A stretch of 64,000 bases of DNA, from positions 1,054,001 to 1,118,000 of the forward strand of contig CM031559.1 of the NCBI GenBank assembly GCA_018466975.1, written 5' to 3'. This document shows positions 38,627 through 50,670 of this stretch, in pieces. Numbering within the stretch: the stretch's first letter is position 1; the number at the start of each line of letters is the position of its first letter. Under the pieces are notes generated by a model that saw nothing but the letters and a program-made list of their open reading frames with translations, did not search any database and had not been told where the DNA came from. The position numbers and the translations under genes were made by a program. This DNA comes from Sparassis latifolia (lineage: Eukaryota > Basidiomycota > Agaricomycetes > Polyporales > Sparassidaceae).

Positions 38627-38817
38627 TTGAAAGTCAGCATACCGCATGTGGAGAAGATTTTCGGACTCAGCCATGATGTCAAACTTGAATGGCTTGTAGC
38701 TCACTGAATTCTACTCAGATTTTGATGAACCAAGTAGGCATTCTGACCTGTTTTTTGAGCTTAACTAGATGATATCACTTGCAGAACGCCAGAATCACTT
38801 CCTGCAGTGTTACAATC
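38627..38817 (-). mobile_element. Inner part of Helitron-like element D (interrupted)
   Basis: Matches the inner part of elements B and C (for example CTTGTAGCTCAC followed by ATTCTACTC). It continues at 62530-63324 on the far side of the copia element. The Helitron-like copy 2 sits at its left edge. Confidence 0.6.
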
Positions 38818-39013
38818 TGTTGGGAATGCCTGGAGGAAGCAATCCGAGGGCACCCATGAAGCCCGCCACAGTGGGGAATGATTATGTAAGGGAACTTTAT
38901 ATAGAATGTATATAAAGAAATCTATTTCAGGAACCTGGCTGAGTAATCGGGTCTTCCCTTCATCCGAGACATCATCACGATATTCTCTGGGAATTTACCT
39001 ATTATTCTCAACA
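38818..39013 (+). repeat. Copia 5' LTR
   Basis: 196 bp, TG...CA ends, near-identical to 62334-62529. Followed directly by a probable primer-binding site (GGTTATGAGCCCC, 39014-39026). Confidence 0.9.
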
Positions 39014-39123
39014 GGTTATGAGCCCCGAGACCATCTAAACCTCGGACTTGTATCCTACTGCTGCTAACAACCAATAAAACTATCCTCACCCATACGAGAA
39101 AAGCTACCCCTGTTCCAGGTGAC

Positions 39124-40356
39124 ATGATGTCGAACGATGACAAGGACATTCCGAACAGTATGTATCGGATCCATTCTCTGAAGGAGAACAACTGGATGCT
39201 GTGAAAGAGGTGCATGACCGCGTTCCTGGATGAGAAGAAGCTTTTCGGCTACATCACCAGTGAGATACAGAAACTGGAGCTGAGCGCTAATCCGGATACC
39301 AGAGAAGCGCATGATGCCGAGATTCAGAAGTGGGGCAAGAAGAATCAGAGGGCGAGGAATTTGATCATCATGTGCCTGGACAATGCACAGGTGATTCATA
39401 TGGAAGGAGCGACAACAGCACATCATATGTGGGATCTGCTTCACATGGAGCCGAAAGGACAACGTGAGATTATGGCATTGAGTCGAGTTTTCTATGATTA
39501 CCATGCTAATAAAGGTGTGAATATCCCAAAGCACATCACCAAGCTTCAGGAGATACGCGAACAATTACAGATGATGGGAAAGCAAATAATGGATGCAGAT
39601 TTTAATGGGATCCTCATCAAGTCCCTGCCCAGCAGCTGGGACTTGTATATGGTGTCGTACACTGGCGCGATGAGTTCTCAGCCAAACTCTCTGCCAATGA
39701 TGACACCGGAATTGATCACTGTAGTCATCAGCAAATATAGGCGCCATCTCGACCGCGGTCAGCACGTTGAGCCAGAGCAAGCACTTACCCAGAGCCAGAA
39801 GTGGAAGTGAGACTCGATCAAGAAATGTTCCATCTGTCATAAGATGAGACACATGGCTAGCGAATGCCGAAACCAAGGTAAGCCTCTCTATTCCAATTGC
39901 AGAAAGTTCAGGCACATCAGGAAAGATTGTTGGGCCAAAGGTGGTGGCAAGGCGGGACAAGTGCACATTGCACGTGAGAATGATAAAGAAGACCGTGATA
40001 GCAATATGGTATCCTTAGGCACTAGCTCAGGGAATGAAGATTTCGATTCCTTCTACAACTGGTATGCCAATTCAGTGATAATGTCGCATGTCGCAAAAAA
40101 TCGTGATATATTCTTAACCTACAAATCCCTCGAGCATCACGCAATAAGCAGACTTGGCACTGTCCAAGCCTATGGACAGGGGATGGTACAGCTCAAAGGT
40201 AAGGTAGGTAATAGAAAAATTAAGTTCCAATTACGCGATGTGCTATATGCACCGCGATCTCCATGCAATCTACTTTCAATACCAATACTTGATGAAGCCG
40301 GTGGCCGAACAGTCATGGGAGATCGCGTGCAATCATACTCGCTGTCGCCAAAATGA
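39124..40356 (+). pseudogene. Copia gag and protease region
   Basis: ATG 39124 opens the gag frame: KENNWML, TGA (39202), KRCMTAFLDEKKLFGYI, then the UBN2-type gag body (39214-39807). A TGA at 39808 precedes the CCHC zinc knuckle CSICHKMRHMASEC. A second knuckle has lost its first Cys (YSNC). The protease region reads WYANSVIMSHV where active elements have DSGATSH; the catalytic Asp is Asn (codon 40069-40071). The frame ends at 40354-40356. Structural and protease functions are lost. Confidence 0.82.
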
Positions 40357-40369
40357 AAGGTAGATTATA

Positions 40370-42630
40370 TTTATTGCACGCCCGAGCAGTTAAGCCGCAA
40401 CAAGGGAGTGCATACATAGTGTCCGAACAACCTGTGCGGCCAATATTGAATGCGCAGCATGCATTCAGGGAAAAGCATCAAAGAAGCTGTTCCCTAAAGT
40501 GGCAAGCAGGAGAAGCCATCAGCCTGGTGAGTTTATGCATACTGATGTCTGGGGCCCAGCGCGGACCGCTGCAATAGGCGGGTGGAAATATTTTGTAACC
40601 TTTACAGATATTACACGCGATGATGAAGCACAGTCATGTTTACCAAAACGAAAGATGAAACTACAGACAAGGTAAAGAACTACATGACCTACCTTGATCA
40701 ATGTTTTGGGAACAAACTGTGAAAACTCCACGTAGACAATGGGCGAGAATACATTAACACCAAATTAACGAATTGGTGTGCCGCCCATGGGATTGATGTA
40801 GAGATGACTGTGCCGTACTCTTCATCCCAAAACGGAGTTGCAGAGTGTCTCAATCGAACGCTACTTGCCCTCGCGAGATCAATGATCTACATGAAGGATC
40901 TACCACATTTTCTATCGGCCGAGGCTGTATCACATGCAGCCTACATCAAAAATGGAGCGCCCACCAGCGCGCTCGACCATGCCACCCCTGAAGAGAAGTG
41001 GAACCAATCAAAGCCAAATATATCTCATTTATGAGAATTCGACAGCATCGTTTGGGTTCTCACAGAGGACATCAAGCTCTCGAAGCTCGCACCAAGAGCC
41101 AATAAATATATATTTATTGGCTATGTAGACGTGCTGAACACTATTAAATATTACAATGCCAAAATGTGTCAAATAAAAATGACGCGAAATTACCACTTCA
41201 CTAACCGGGATCCATCTCCAACTAATGCGACACCACATGAGGGAGAAGGACCCGATGCCCTGCGAGGGAGAAGGACCCGATGCCCCGCAATTGAGGACTG
41301 CAGATGTGCAGCGCGAGGGGGAGTCTTCAGATTCAGGGGGAGATGCGCTACAGTCCTCCGTCAATAACCTGCTAAAGCACAGACACGAAGAAGACGAGAA
41401 TAAAGACGCGCCCAATGAGAACGAGCCCAGGTGAAGCAAGCGCATAATTGTCAGACCAGATTACCAGTTGCTAAATAATCCCGACACTGACACCAAAGAT
41501 AATGCGGATGCAGATGCTGAGGATAATGATAGCACATCAATCGCTGATCTCATATATGTAGTGATGAGCGAAGAAAACATGGAGGCCAATAAGCCTAAAT
41601 TGCTCAATGATGCGAAAAACTCATCTGAATGGCCAAAGTGGGAGATGGCTGTTCAAGCAGAACTTGAGAAACTAGACAACATGGGCACTTGGGAGTTAGT
41701 AGACTTACCCCAAGGAAGAACTCCAGTAGGCAACAAACGGGTCCTAGTAAAGAAAACAAATAGAGAGGGAGAGGTAATTAAATTCAAAGCACATTTAGTC
41801 GCTAAAGGCTACTCGCAGATTCTGGGAATGGACTACACGGAAACATATTCCCCGATGGTCCGTCTCGAGACAATCCATGCAATTCTCAGGCTAGCCGCAA
41901 TTATGGACATCAAGGGCGCATACCTGAATGGTATCCTAAAAGAGGAAATTTATATGCGCCAGCCGGAGGGATTTAGCAATGGAACACACCGAGTATGCCG
42001 CATGTGAAAAACCCTCTATGGACTCAAACAAGCCGGACGCGAATGGAATATAATACTAAACTGCAAATTACTCGATGCAGGATTCAGACAACTATTTGCG
42101 GACCAATGCGCATACATCAGGATGAGAGATGGAAAAACAGAGATTGTCACCATATGGGTGGACAATTTATTACTGTTCACAAATGATTGTGACCTCATGG
42201 ATCGCCTGAAAAAGGAACTCCAAAGTATGTTTGAAGTTACCAATCTAGGCGAGCCCAAGAAGATCGTAGGAATAGAAATCAAGCGAAACTGAGAAAAGAG
42301 AACAATAAAGGTATCACAATACAAATATATTGATTCTATCCTACGAAGACACAGACTCGAGGATGCGAACCCGGTAGAAATGCCTCTCGATTCGAACATC
42401 ACCCTCGAGAAGGATGAGGATGATGCAAATGAGGTGCCAAACTGAGACAGTGGATATGCTTCATTGATCGGATCTCTGATGTATGCGGCAGTAGCCACGC
42501 AACCGGATATCGTGTACACTATCCAAAGATTGAGCTCATTCATGGCTAGGCTGAACCTGACCCACTGAACAGCTGCCAAACACACGGTGTGCTCCGCTAC
42601 CTAGCAGGCACATGGGAAGCTGGAATAGTA
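40370..42630 (+). pseudogene. Copia integrase, reverse transcriptase, RNase H (5' part)
   Basis: Integrase: EFMHTDVWGPA, LHVDNGREY and SSSQNGVAECLNR supply the DDE residues (about 40530-41030), with frameshifts near 40660 and TGA codons. Reverse transcriptase: WELVDLPQGRTPVGNKRVL, GMDYTETYSPMVRLETIHAI, DIKGAYLNGILKEEIYM (41468-42003), TGA, KTLYGLKQAGREWN, and VTIWVDNLLLF, where YVDD-type Asp-Asp has become Asp-Asn (42161-42166). RNase H begins (SLIGSLMYAAVATQPD) and the frame runs to VLRYLAGTWEAGI, where the pogo element interrupts it; it resumes at 62111. Confidence 0.85.
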
Positions 42631-42859
42631 CAGTCATCACCCACTCATTTATACACCAAAATTATTCTGCACCTTGCATCCTCAAAGTTGCACACTTAGA
42701 TACATGTAGATAATCTCAATCATATGTCTAACATCTAAACTGTACGTCCGCAAGGTACAGTTGGCAAAGAATGAGTTGTTCTCGTGAACGAACAAAATTT
42801 CTCGGCAGGGTGCCTTTTCAGGCAAATACGGCTGAGTTATACATGTAACATGACTGGTG

Positions 42860-43154
42860 TCATTCGCCGACTGACTGCTCATCCTCATCACCCTCACTGT
42901 CCCCAGCATCACCGGAACCCTCGGCTTCCTCTCGCGTCTTGTCGATGGTCTTCTTCGGCTTCACTGGAGCTGGAGGAAGCTTCCCCAGCAGTGGTTTTGG
43001 TAGTGCAAACTGCTTTTTACTCTCTTTCGCTGCTGCTCTGTCTGCTTCCCATCGCTGCTTCTCCAGTTCCCACTCTGCCCGCCGTGCTGCAATGGCTTCC
43101 TTTCGCTGTGTCATCTGCTCCTCGTACTCCTTCATGGCACACTGGTATTCATCA
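42860..43154 (-). pseudogene. pogo transposase, C-terminal end
   Basis: Frame DEYQCAMKEYEEQMTQRK, then RRAEWELEKQRWEADRAAAK and an acidic end (GSGDAGDSEGDEDEQ), a coiled-coil and acid tail. It is in frame with EQREKEQRKAD at 59571 once 43155-59568 is removed, so it is the displaced 3' end of the transposase gene. Confidence 0.75.
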
Positions 43155-43168
43155 CTTGTGTGAAGTGG

Positions 43169-43186
43169 GCTATTGCTCCGCATGGC
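43169..43186 (-). repeat. Helitron-like 3' terminal hairpin (copy 3)
   Basis: On the - strand GCCATGCGGAGCAATAGC, preceded by CAGGAATCGT and followed by the element end CACACAAG. Decayed relative of the hairpin at 38595-38612. Confidence 0.6.
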
Positions 43187-43226
43187 AGTAACGATTCCTG
43201 ACAATATTTGTATCACATCTGTGATC

Positions 43227-43430
43227 AGTGTCTCTAAATATTGAGAACATCATGAGAGAATGAAGCACTTGGATCTGTGCTTCTTCTGGCTTCGAGACAC
43301 TGTGGAGGCTGGTCGAATTGCACGGTGTATATTCCTACTGCAGAGATGGTAGTGAACATTTTAACAAAGCCCTTGCCAGCGGCAAAGATTATCTACTGCT
43401 GTGAGATGATGGACTTGAAGATCTAATCAC
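43227..43430 (+). pseudogene. Copia RNase H remnant
   Basis: Reads HHERMKHLDLCFFWLRDTVE, then in another frame VYIPTAEMVVNILTKPLPAA: the C-terminal end of a copia polyprotein different from the 38.8-kb element. Frameshifted fragment. Confidence 0.6.
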
Positions 43431-43578
43431 CAAACCCTCGGATATTTCCGAATGTGCTGAATGACTCGGACATTCTCGGGTCTGTATTTCCTCGGACTTC
43501 CTCGGATCATGTGTCTGCCACATCATATACCATTCTCACTGCTGCAGTTCAAATCATCTCTTTGCACCATTCATCACT

Positions 43579-43932
43579 ATGAAAACATTCGCTCTCGCCC
43601 TTCTTATTACTGCAGGGGCACTCTTCCCTGCAATCATCCTCCTTTCATTTTACTATATCATCACGCGTATCTGGCCAGCACCACCCTCACTCGACATCGA
43701 ATTGGAACGCATCACCATTCCGGCATCGAATCAACCATCTCATCGCATGCTAGTTCACCCAGCTGTGCCACCTCATGCACACATCTGGCGACACTCTCTG
43801 CACTTCACCACTCAGCAGTTTGATGAACTGGATGACCTTGCATCTATGATGCTGCGTGAGAGTGAGATGGAAGCTGATTATCCATCCAAGTCTAAATCGC
43901 GCGACAAGGAACATTGGGATGTAGTGAAATGA
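43579..43932 (+). CDS. Small putative single-pass membrane protein
   Basis: 117 codons with an uninterrupted frame. An N-terminal hydrophobic stretch (FALALLITAGALFPAIILLS) is followed by FYYIITRIWP, then a hydrophilic, His-rich mid part and an acidic end (DELDDLASMMLRESEMEAD). It could be a signal anchor or signal peptide. No family recognised. It lies in the cargo region of copy 3 and could also be a chance frame, though its clear domain split makes coding plausible. Confidence 0.4.
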   Translation: MKTFALALLITAGALFPAIILLSFYYIITRIWPAPPSLDIELERITIPASNQPSHRMLVHPAVPPHAHIWRHSLHFTTQQFDELDDLASMMLRESEMEADYPSKSKSRDKEHWDVVK

Positions 43933-44123
43933 GTGGGTTCAGGGGAAGGTATATGGGGTGGTTCTTGCATTGTGTTGAAGAGGGAAGACTGGTTGAATGC
44001 TCCTTTGTATTGCTGTTCTTAGCATACACTCATTGTACAAATTCAGGTTATATATATTGTTATTCTTAAGTGGCTACCTCATCTAAGTGCCTAACTCATC
44101 TTCCTCGTATTTATAGCCAGCCT

Positions 44124-44712
44124 TTACAACTTAGAATAAATAGCTATGCTACATCTTCGCCCCCTGGTATATGCCAACATCTCAATGTTCATAGTTTCAA
44201 GCTTACCTTCTAGCTTACATAGGCGACCAGTGGTCATTCCATCATTGTACCAGACCTGTCCATCTTTTGTAACTACTCGTGCTGTAAAGTGAAAGCTACC
44301 ATAGTATATCATTCCACATAATCTGTACTCCGTATTTTCAGTACCTATGGTTATAGTCTTATCAAGGTGAACTTTAATACCACTTATTTGAAACACCACA
44401 AAGTTGGGCATGGACTCAAAGGCAATACTCAGCCTTGGCCTATGGTTACATTGTACACATGCAATAGATGTCTTTTTCAGAAGCAGTGGCTCAAGCCAGT
44501 CTGCAATGGGTCGATTCTTATATGATCCCATTTTTTTGTGGACTCTTTCCATGTTGCCCTTGTACAATCCCATAATACAGCATCATCTCCTTCTGATTCT
44601 TGATCCCTCTTACAATTCTGACAGGTAAGTGTCCTTGAGAGGTATTCCTCTTTATATTTCAGTACAATGCTGCATAAATTAAAAAGTTCTGTTCCATTAG
44701 GTCCCTCTACTG
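44124..44712 (-). pseudogene. USP-like peptidase domain fragment (copy 3)
   Basis: Aligns with the second half of the domain in copy 2: CKEDPIAFPVEGPNGTELFN, CQNCKRDQESEGDDAVLWDC, CVQCNHRP, and the His box YRLCGMIYYGSFHFTARV (His codon 44289-44291) with WYNDGMT. It ends at TAG 44124-44126. One base is missing in an A7 run near 44535, which separates two frames. The Cys box and helicase are not found upstream, so only the Zn-binding and His parts remain. Confidence 0.72.
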
Positions 44713-44877
44713 GGAATGCAATAGGATCCTCCTTGCAAAGTAGAGACTGGTAAGCGTGGAGTGAGCTTAGTTAGTGGTATTCTTACAGACAGTATACCGT
44801 CATCCAATGTTTGTATAAGAGAAGCTAGGGTATAATTCCAGTATATATATCGCACAGATCGTTCTATGTAGTTACTG

Positions 44878-45501
44878 TCAACTGAAGTGTAAGGCTGAAG
44901 CTCTTCCACAGACCAATTTGGATTTTTTAGAAGGTGCACCACCTCCAATGGGATTAAGACAAGAATCATCAAATCTGCATTTCACCGTTAAGTACATAGA
45001 CTGGCCAGTATTTAGTGTTAAACCTCCCATACAAGATGGAGTTTGACGAGAAGAGGTCAGCTTATGAGTAGATGCAATAAAGTCATGACGTCGATATAGA
45101 TGCCGTGCAAGCCTCATAGCCACATCACGGATGATGTATACAGAGTTTTTGTAGGGTATATAACCCAAATATTGCAGCATAAAACTTTCAGGGAGGGTGT
45201 TTAGCAATACCCTGCCGTCAGACAGCCCGGGACTTTCTGGAAGGGTGCCCATCCATACCCTGAAATTCAACAATAGAGATACTCTCTGAAGAGTATCTGC
45301 CATAAGAGATTCAGATGATATACACATTGGATCCTGTAAATCAGATGGATACAAGTAGCGAGAGGTTAAATCCAGTGACGTGGCACATACCCGTGGACTT
45401 TTTGGTTGAATAATCTCATTCAATGAAGGATTTAATGCACCTAGTAGTTCAGTCAGCACAGCAGCTGCATGAAGCAAATGGAAAATTGCCCAGAAATGCA
45501 T
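44878..45501 (-). CDS. Hypothetical protein in the Helitron-like cargo
   Basis: Uninterrupted frame of 207 codons (MHFWAIFHLLHAAAVLTELL at the start, SRYLYPSDLQDPMCISS, then RDVAMRLARHLYRRHDFIAS). A second frame continues at 44697-44972 (YIYWNYTLASLIQTLDDGIL). No known domain recognised. It lies between the peptidase fragment and the intron-rich gene on the same strand and could have been part of either. Confidence 0.35.
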   Translation of the reverse strand: MHFWAIFHLLHAAAVLTELLGALNPSLNEIIQPKSPRVCATSLDLTSRYLYPSDLQDPMCISSESLMADTLQRVSLLLNFRVWMGTLPESPGLSDGRVLLNTLPESFMLQYLGYIPYKNSVYIIRDVAMRLARHLYRRHDFIASTHKLTSSRQTPSCMGGLTLNTGQSMYLTVKCRFDDSCLNPIGGGAPSKKSKLVCGRASALHFS

Positions 45502-45766
45502 GACTGCAATGCTGATAGATCGTAAAGCTTGAAGGTGTCTTGGAGCAAGTCAACGACCAAGCTCTGAGTGAGACTGATTTACATTTATTTGGAGATCCAA
45601 CTCATTTAAAGCCAGAGTACAAACTAAGCTGACACGATAGATTCATTAGCAAATATACCGGATATATCACAGATGCATCGTCACAATAATAATCAAGTAT
45701 CGCCATGCGATAAACTTGATATTCTGGTCTACTTTGAAGACACATAGTACGTTGCAGAAACTACAG

Positions 45767-48700
45767 TCACGATACAATGATACAAATAGCGAGCAAATTT
45801 AAGGACAAAGACAACTTGGGATTGTCAGTCTTAACAGCCGCCGTCCATTTAACAGGCGAGTGAAGAACACAAATGAACGAGCCAACCGGTACCTCCTTCT
45901 TCCACAAAGGACAAGTTGCACGAACCTTTGCCAAATCAAAGGACTCCTCGAGCTTTCGACTATCCTTACCCTGGAAGAACCTGGTACAATTGTATACTGC
46001 GACTGCATATCTATTAAGGCCCGTGTTTCATACGATTGATAAGGAACCACTCACTTTGGTCCCAATGATTGAGCGCAAGAGGTGTGATCGAATGCCCAGT
46101 AATAATATTGCCCGGTGTACGAGAACTACTGGCATGTCCACTTTGAGACTTGCCAAACTTTGCGCCCTTCAACACTGGCATGATGTAAGATAAAAGTGAA
46201 GGATGTATCAAATGAAGGTATAAACTTACCTGCAAATAGTCCATCCTCATTGTCATCTTTGCCATTACCCGCTCCCATCTTTCCCCACTTTGTAGAGAAC
46301 TCCAAGCTTGCTTGCTTCCTCCCCGTAGGCACATAAAACCCATCCTGACTGATATTTGTAGCCATAAATGCGATGTACCGTTCCCACTCTTGGTTGAGGG
46401 GAAGGAGTCAGATGTACTTGTACCACTCACCATCAGGACGAGCCTCAGCCTCTGCAACTTTGCTCTGACCCGAAAACCCAAACATCAAGCAGATCTGACG
46501 AGTGCCCATCCGGCTGACAATGTCGCCAACAGGCCCAGGTTCAAAGAACTGAGGATCCCCTTGTGAAGGATTAAGAAACAGGCCATGCTTCATAGAAATG
46601 GTAACAAAGTCGCGGATAGCACTAAGCGATAACCATCAGCGCACGTTCAATTTAATATAAAGGAGATGTGCCTCTTATATGGTAGAAGCCTCTCATGTTG
46701 TTTATAAACAAAGCTGAGTGGAACAGTCATAAGATCACCCTCGTTGTAGACCAAGAAACTGGCTTTCCTGCGAAGTCGAGTTAGCATATAATAAAACACA
46801 CCAAGGTTCGCATCAACGTACCGGAGCGGAGGCAGTCCTTCATAGGTTCCTCGTAAAGCACTATCAAGAAGCTCCGGAATGGTCACCTCGCATTTGAACT
46901 TGGTGGAAGCGAGTAATCCATGCTTTAATTGGGGTTAGTTGCATCAACCTCACCACAACAAGAAGACGTACATGATATTACCATGTTTGTCCGTTCCTTT
47001 GCTTGCGCTGTGCGACCAAAATAGAAGAAAAGAGCTCAAACAAGATATACTGATGTACGCTCGCATCAGCTTCTTGATATCCTCTGAAACTGGATCTACC
47101 ACAGCGCTCTTAGACTCCTTGAATGCACCTTTACCTTTCCCTTCATTCTGATTCTCGTTGTCATCCTCCGCATTATCCTCATCTGTATCCTCCTCCTTCA
47201 ATGCCCTTTGACCTTTTGCTCCACTCTTACGTACCTTAAAATTGCCATCCTCATCCTCTTTATCATCAAGTGCCTTCAACGTCTTTTTCCCTTTCACTCT
47301 TCCTCACCCTCTTATCGTGCATGTCCTCATCATCTTCCTCTGCCTCATTATCCTCCAAAGTATCGGAATTATCCACACCATTGCTGTCATTCTCGTCATT
47401 CTTGGTACTATCAATCTCCATTGGAGAAATATCGCCCTCCGATTCTTCATTGGAGCTTACATAAATTTAAAAATTGAGAAAATCAGCATGATAAATGTTC
47501 GATCACACATACAAGCTTACCTTTGTACTTTAACGGGTTTCTTCACCATGTACTGATTGACCTTCATCCTGTTCATAAAAGGAATCAGTGTATTATCTCA
47601 TTTAGAAAGATCCAGGACGTACTTTGGAGTCTGCAAGCTTGCATCGATCATAGCCATAAGTGCGTGTAGCTCATTAGATGACATGTTCGCAATTGACTTT
47701 GGTGATACGCTGTATAAAATATAAGTAATGGTATCACAATCTATGTGATATAAACAAAAAGGATTGTACGAACAGCATAGCGTCATCGTCAGTCTCCTCG
47801 TCATCGACCTTATCAGCTAAGGTGGCCTTGGATAGTCTAAGCAACTGTTAGAATATACCAAGATAAGTAAATGAGATGGGAACATACGCAGCCGGGTACA
47901 CTTTACAGGTGTTGATCTAATGTGGACATGATTAGAATTGATTCAGTGAAATCTATCAGAGAAACTTTACTCAGCAGTATCGCCATCTAGATCAGATGAC
48001 CTAGACAGTACCCAATGCAATATTAGATCAAACACTCACAATATTAAATAGAAGCAACATACCTCAGAACCAACTTTCCCTTGGATACCTTAGCAATGGG
48101 TATAGGCTTGGATTTAGTAGGCATGCTTGAACAACATAAGTATCAGTTGCCCCTTATTGTAAAAAATAATATAGCCCACCGTGGTTCGCTATCTACTTCA
48201 TCTTTCTGCAGAACCCTATGATGTACGTTCAACTCAGTTACAGAGTGAACTAATAAAAATGAACTCGCCGCGACTTCTTTGTAGGAGATGCACTAGAAAA
48301 CACTTTGTCAACATATTCAAATAAGTAGTAAAACAACATACAATGGTGCTATATCGCTAGCATCAGAGCTACTATATAGGGCATTAGGTAAACCAGTGAA
48401 GAAGTTCTATTAAAACATACCGTTGAGCACGCTTTCCTGGGGTACGTGTAGTAGACGATTTAGACTTCCTGTAAAACAAATCAGGTTATACCTTTGTATG
48501 CTACCACAAATAAAATGCACACAGGTGAGGGTGTCTTAGGTGTTGGCTGCGGAGAGAATACATCTCTGCATCTGTCAAGAAGTAGTATGTAGTCCATCTG
48601 GAATCTAATTAATGCATGCACACTTTCTTAGGTGTACTGAGCATGCCAGGATCTGTCACTGGAAGAGCAGCGTCACTTGAAAGATCTGTTATTATCACAT

Positions 48701-49326
48701 TTATAAATATTATTCATTACGACTCACCTTTCAATTTCAGCGACACTGGAATTATCCAGAACTACGTCACTGCCTTTTTCTTCCTTTATTCCTCCCAGAT
48801 CATCATCGTCATCATCGTCAGCATATGATCTTTAAAACACGTGTTATCTGCACAAATATGGTATAAAGTGAGAGTAGCACTCACTTCTTCTTCAAAGCCG
48901 CCATACGTGTAGATTTACGTGTCCTGATCAGTCAAAAAAAGTCTGTTCATACATTTTATACAAGCAAACATGATAACTTAAAGACTCACTGATCAGATCT
49001 GTTTGTATAAGTGCAAATCTATAATATGTACGTTCTCTGTCAAATAAGGACGGTAGATGTACTGCTCAGTTTGAGGAGGAGGGTCAATAATTTCAATACT
49101 TCATTATTAAACAAGCATGATCGCTATCGTCAACATTACACAGCATAATGTAAATAATTCATATGCACTCAGAATCTCCAGAGATCACCGCTTTCGACTT
49201 TGGAGTCTTGCAAGTGCCACCTCTACCGCGATGTGATCTGACAGAAGCACATCAGAAGTCTATGCATCAGATATGTATAGGAGAATAAAATGCGCACAGG
49301 TGTGTGCCTCGACGGGGAGTAGGCAT
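45767..49326 (-). CDS. Intron-rich gene for an acidic/basic low-complexity protein
   Basis: Starts MPTPRRGTHL at ATG 49326. A chain of roughly twenty short exons follows, with good GT-AG introns. Examples: SHRGRGGTCKTPKSKAVISG, SSDASDIAPL, ASPTKKSRR, MPTKSKPIPIAKVSKGKLVL, SSDLDGDTAE, LLRLSKATLADKVDDEETDD, NMSSNELHALMAMIDASLQ, MKVNQYMVKKPVKVQR. Next come an acidic block (about 47270-47455, EDNEAEEDDEDMHD) and an EVTIPELLDSALRGTYEG, ASFLVYNEGDLMTVPLSFVY, ATNISQDGFYVPTGRK and VRATCPLWKKEVPVGSFVC region ending near 45767. The early part resembles a nuclear SK/SR-type tail with phosphorylatable clusters; the C-terminal half looks folded but unknown. Likely GC-AG intron 46622-46671. The frame changes near 47290 and 46050, so it may be recently broken. 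Confidence 0.5.
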
Positions 49327-50670
49327 GGTTGAGGAGAAATTTTGGGCAACTACACACTTCACAAAATCAAACGAGTCTACTTATGCTATGAGATGAACGG
49401 AATAAGATATTGCCAGAGTTCCCAGACACAGGCGTGCCCCATTTGAAATGATCTGACAAATCTATCAGCATGTGATGAGACCGTCCCTTATCAATCGACT
49501 GCACCATCCACATGCTTGGATAAAGGGTCCAATTACTTAAAAATTAAACAATAAGCTATGAGTGGACTGCTTATGCTATCCTCCTACTCATGCCCTTTCA
49601 AGATTTCTATTAATAGTTAAGCTCAACGATGTAACCATAAGTATTGAAGGTTATAAGATGAGTAACCATGATTCACTCACCTTTATTATCGTGAACAGAT
49701 TATACATGAACAGATTATAAAGCAACCATCAGGACAGCGTGGACGTGTTCCATCTGAAACGATCAGGAGAAAGGAAGTCACATCAGGTCATAAGATACAA
49801 TGAGTCATGTCAAGTCATCAGATCCAATCTAGTTGATAATGTTACCTGACGTTAGCTATACGGCCAATGCCCATCGGAATATACACATACAGCTGAATGT
49901 ACCATCTAGTTTAAACTTTAATGCCAACTTGTCAGAGATGGCAGTTACAGTATGATGTAAGGATGTTTAGAACCTTACTAAGTTGAACCTTACCGATCTG
50001 CTCAGCCATGCGATAGCTCCAATTAACTATGATGGAAATCAGGATGCAAAAAAAAGAATTTCACGGTTGTGAGGCATGAACGATAGGGCGAATCTGATGT
50101 GAACTGTGTCTAGAACACACTTCCATGGACGTCCTAATGCCTAGATGGTTATGAGGTAAATCTTCATATACTAAAGACGCAAATCGAATATCAACCTTGA
50201 ACCATCTCAAACAACACTGTAACAGGATGGCTATCCAACTTATGCTGGAAAAGCGAGAACAATATTGTCAGTTAATTGCTTGTCATCTGAAAAGTACCAC
50301 TGACGTGTCTTATAGGTGAGTTTTTGATTGCAATGATGGCAAGTCGGTCAAAGGGAGGCAGAGAAAGCCAGCAGTTAGTATTTATGGCGGATGTAAGTAA
50401 TGAGTGTCAGCGAAGCTATGAAGTGACTTAGAGCTGATATTACTTACAACCGCTAGCCCGAACGCCCTAGGATATGCACTGAAACATTCAGTTCTTATGT
50501 GGGTGAACGCATTGATTTTACGTGGCCCTACGATCCAGTGGCTGCAAATATACGTGATGAGATGGTTCTTTACATCCAGAGATATGTATGGGAGAGGATG
50601 CTACCACCCGTAACTCAACGCAATCAGTGAGCCTAATTAGAATTTCACAAGTTCTTTCTCACCAACAAAA
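49327..50670. other. Cargo region without recognised gene
   Basis: Only short frames, no motif. Might contain the promoter of the intron-rich gene and upstream exons of the next gene. Confidence 0.35.

Noticed and set aside
39202..42569. Alternative genetic code with TGA read as Trp
   Set aside because: Cellular genes here (SPF1, the channel, MRF1) use TGG for Trp and end at ordinary stops; TGA also falls on Arg sites, and the elements carry frameshifts and active-site losses.
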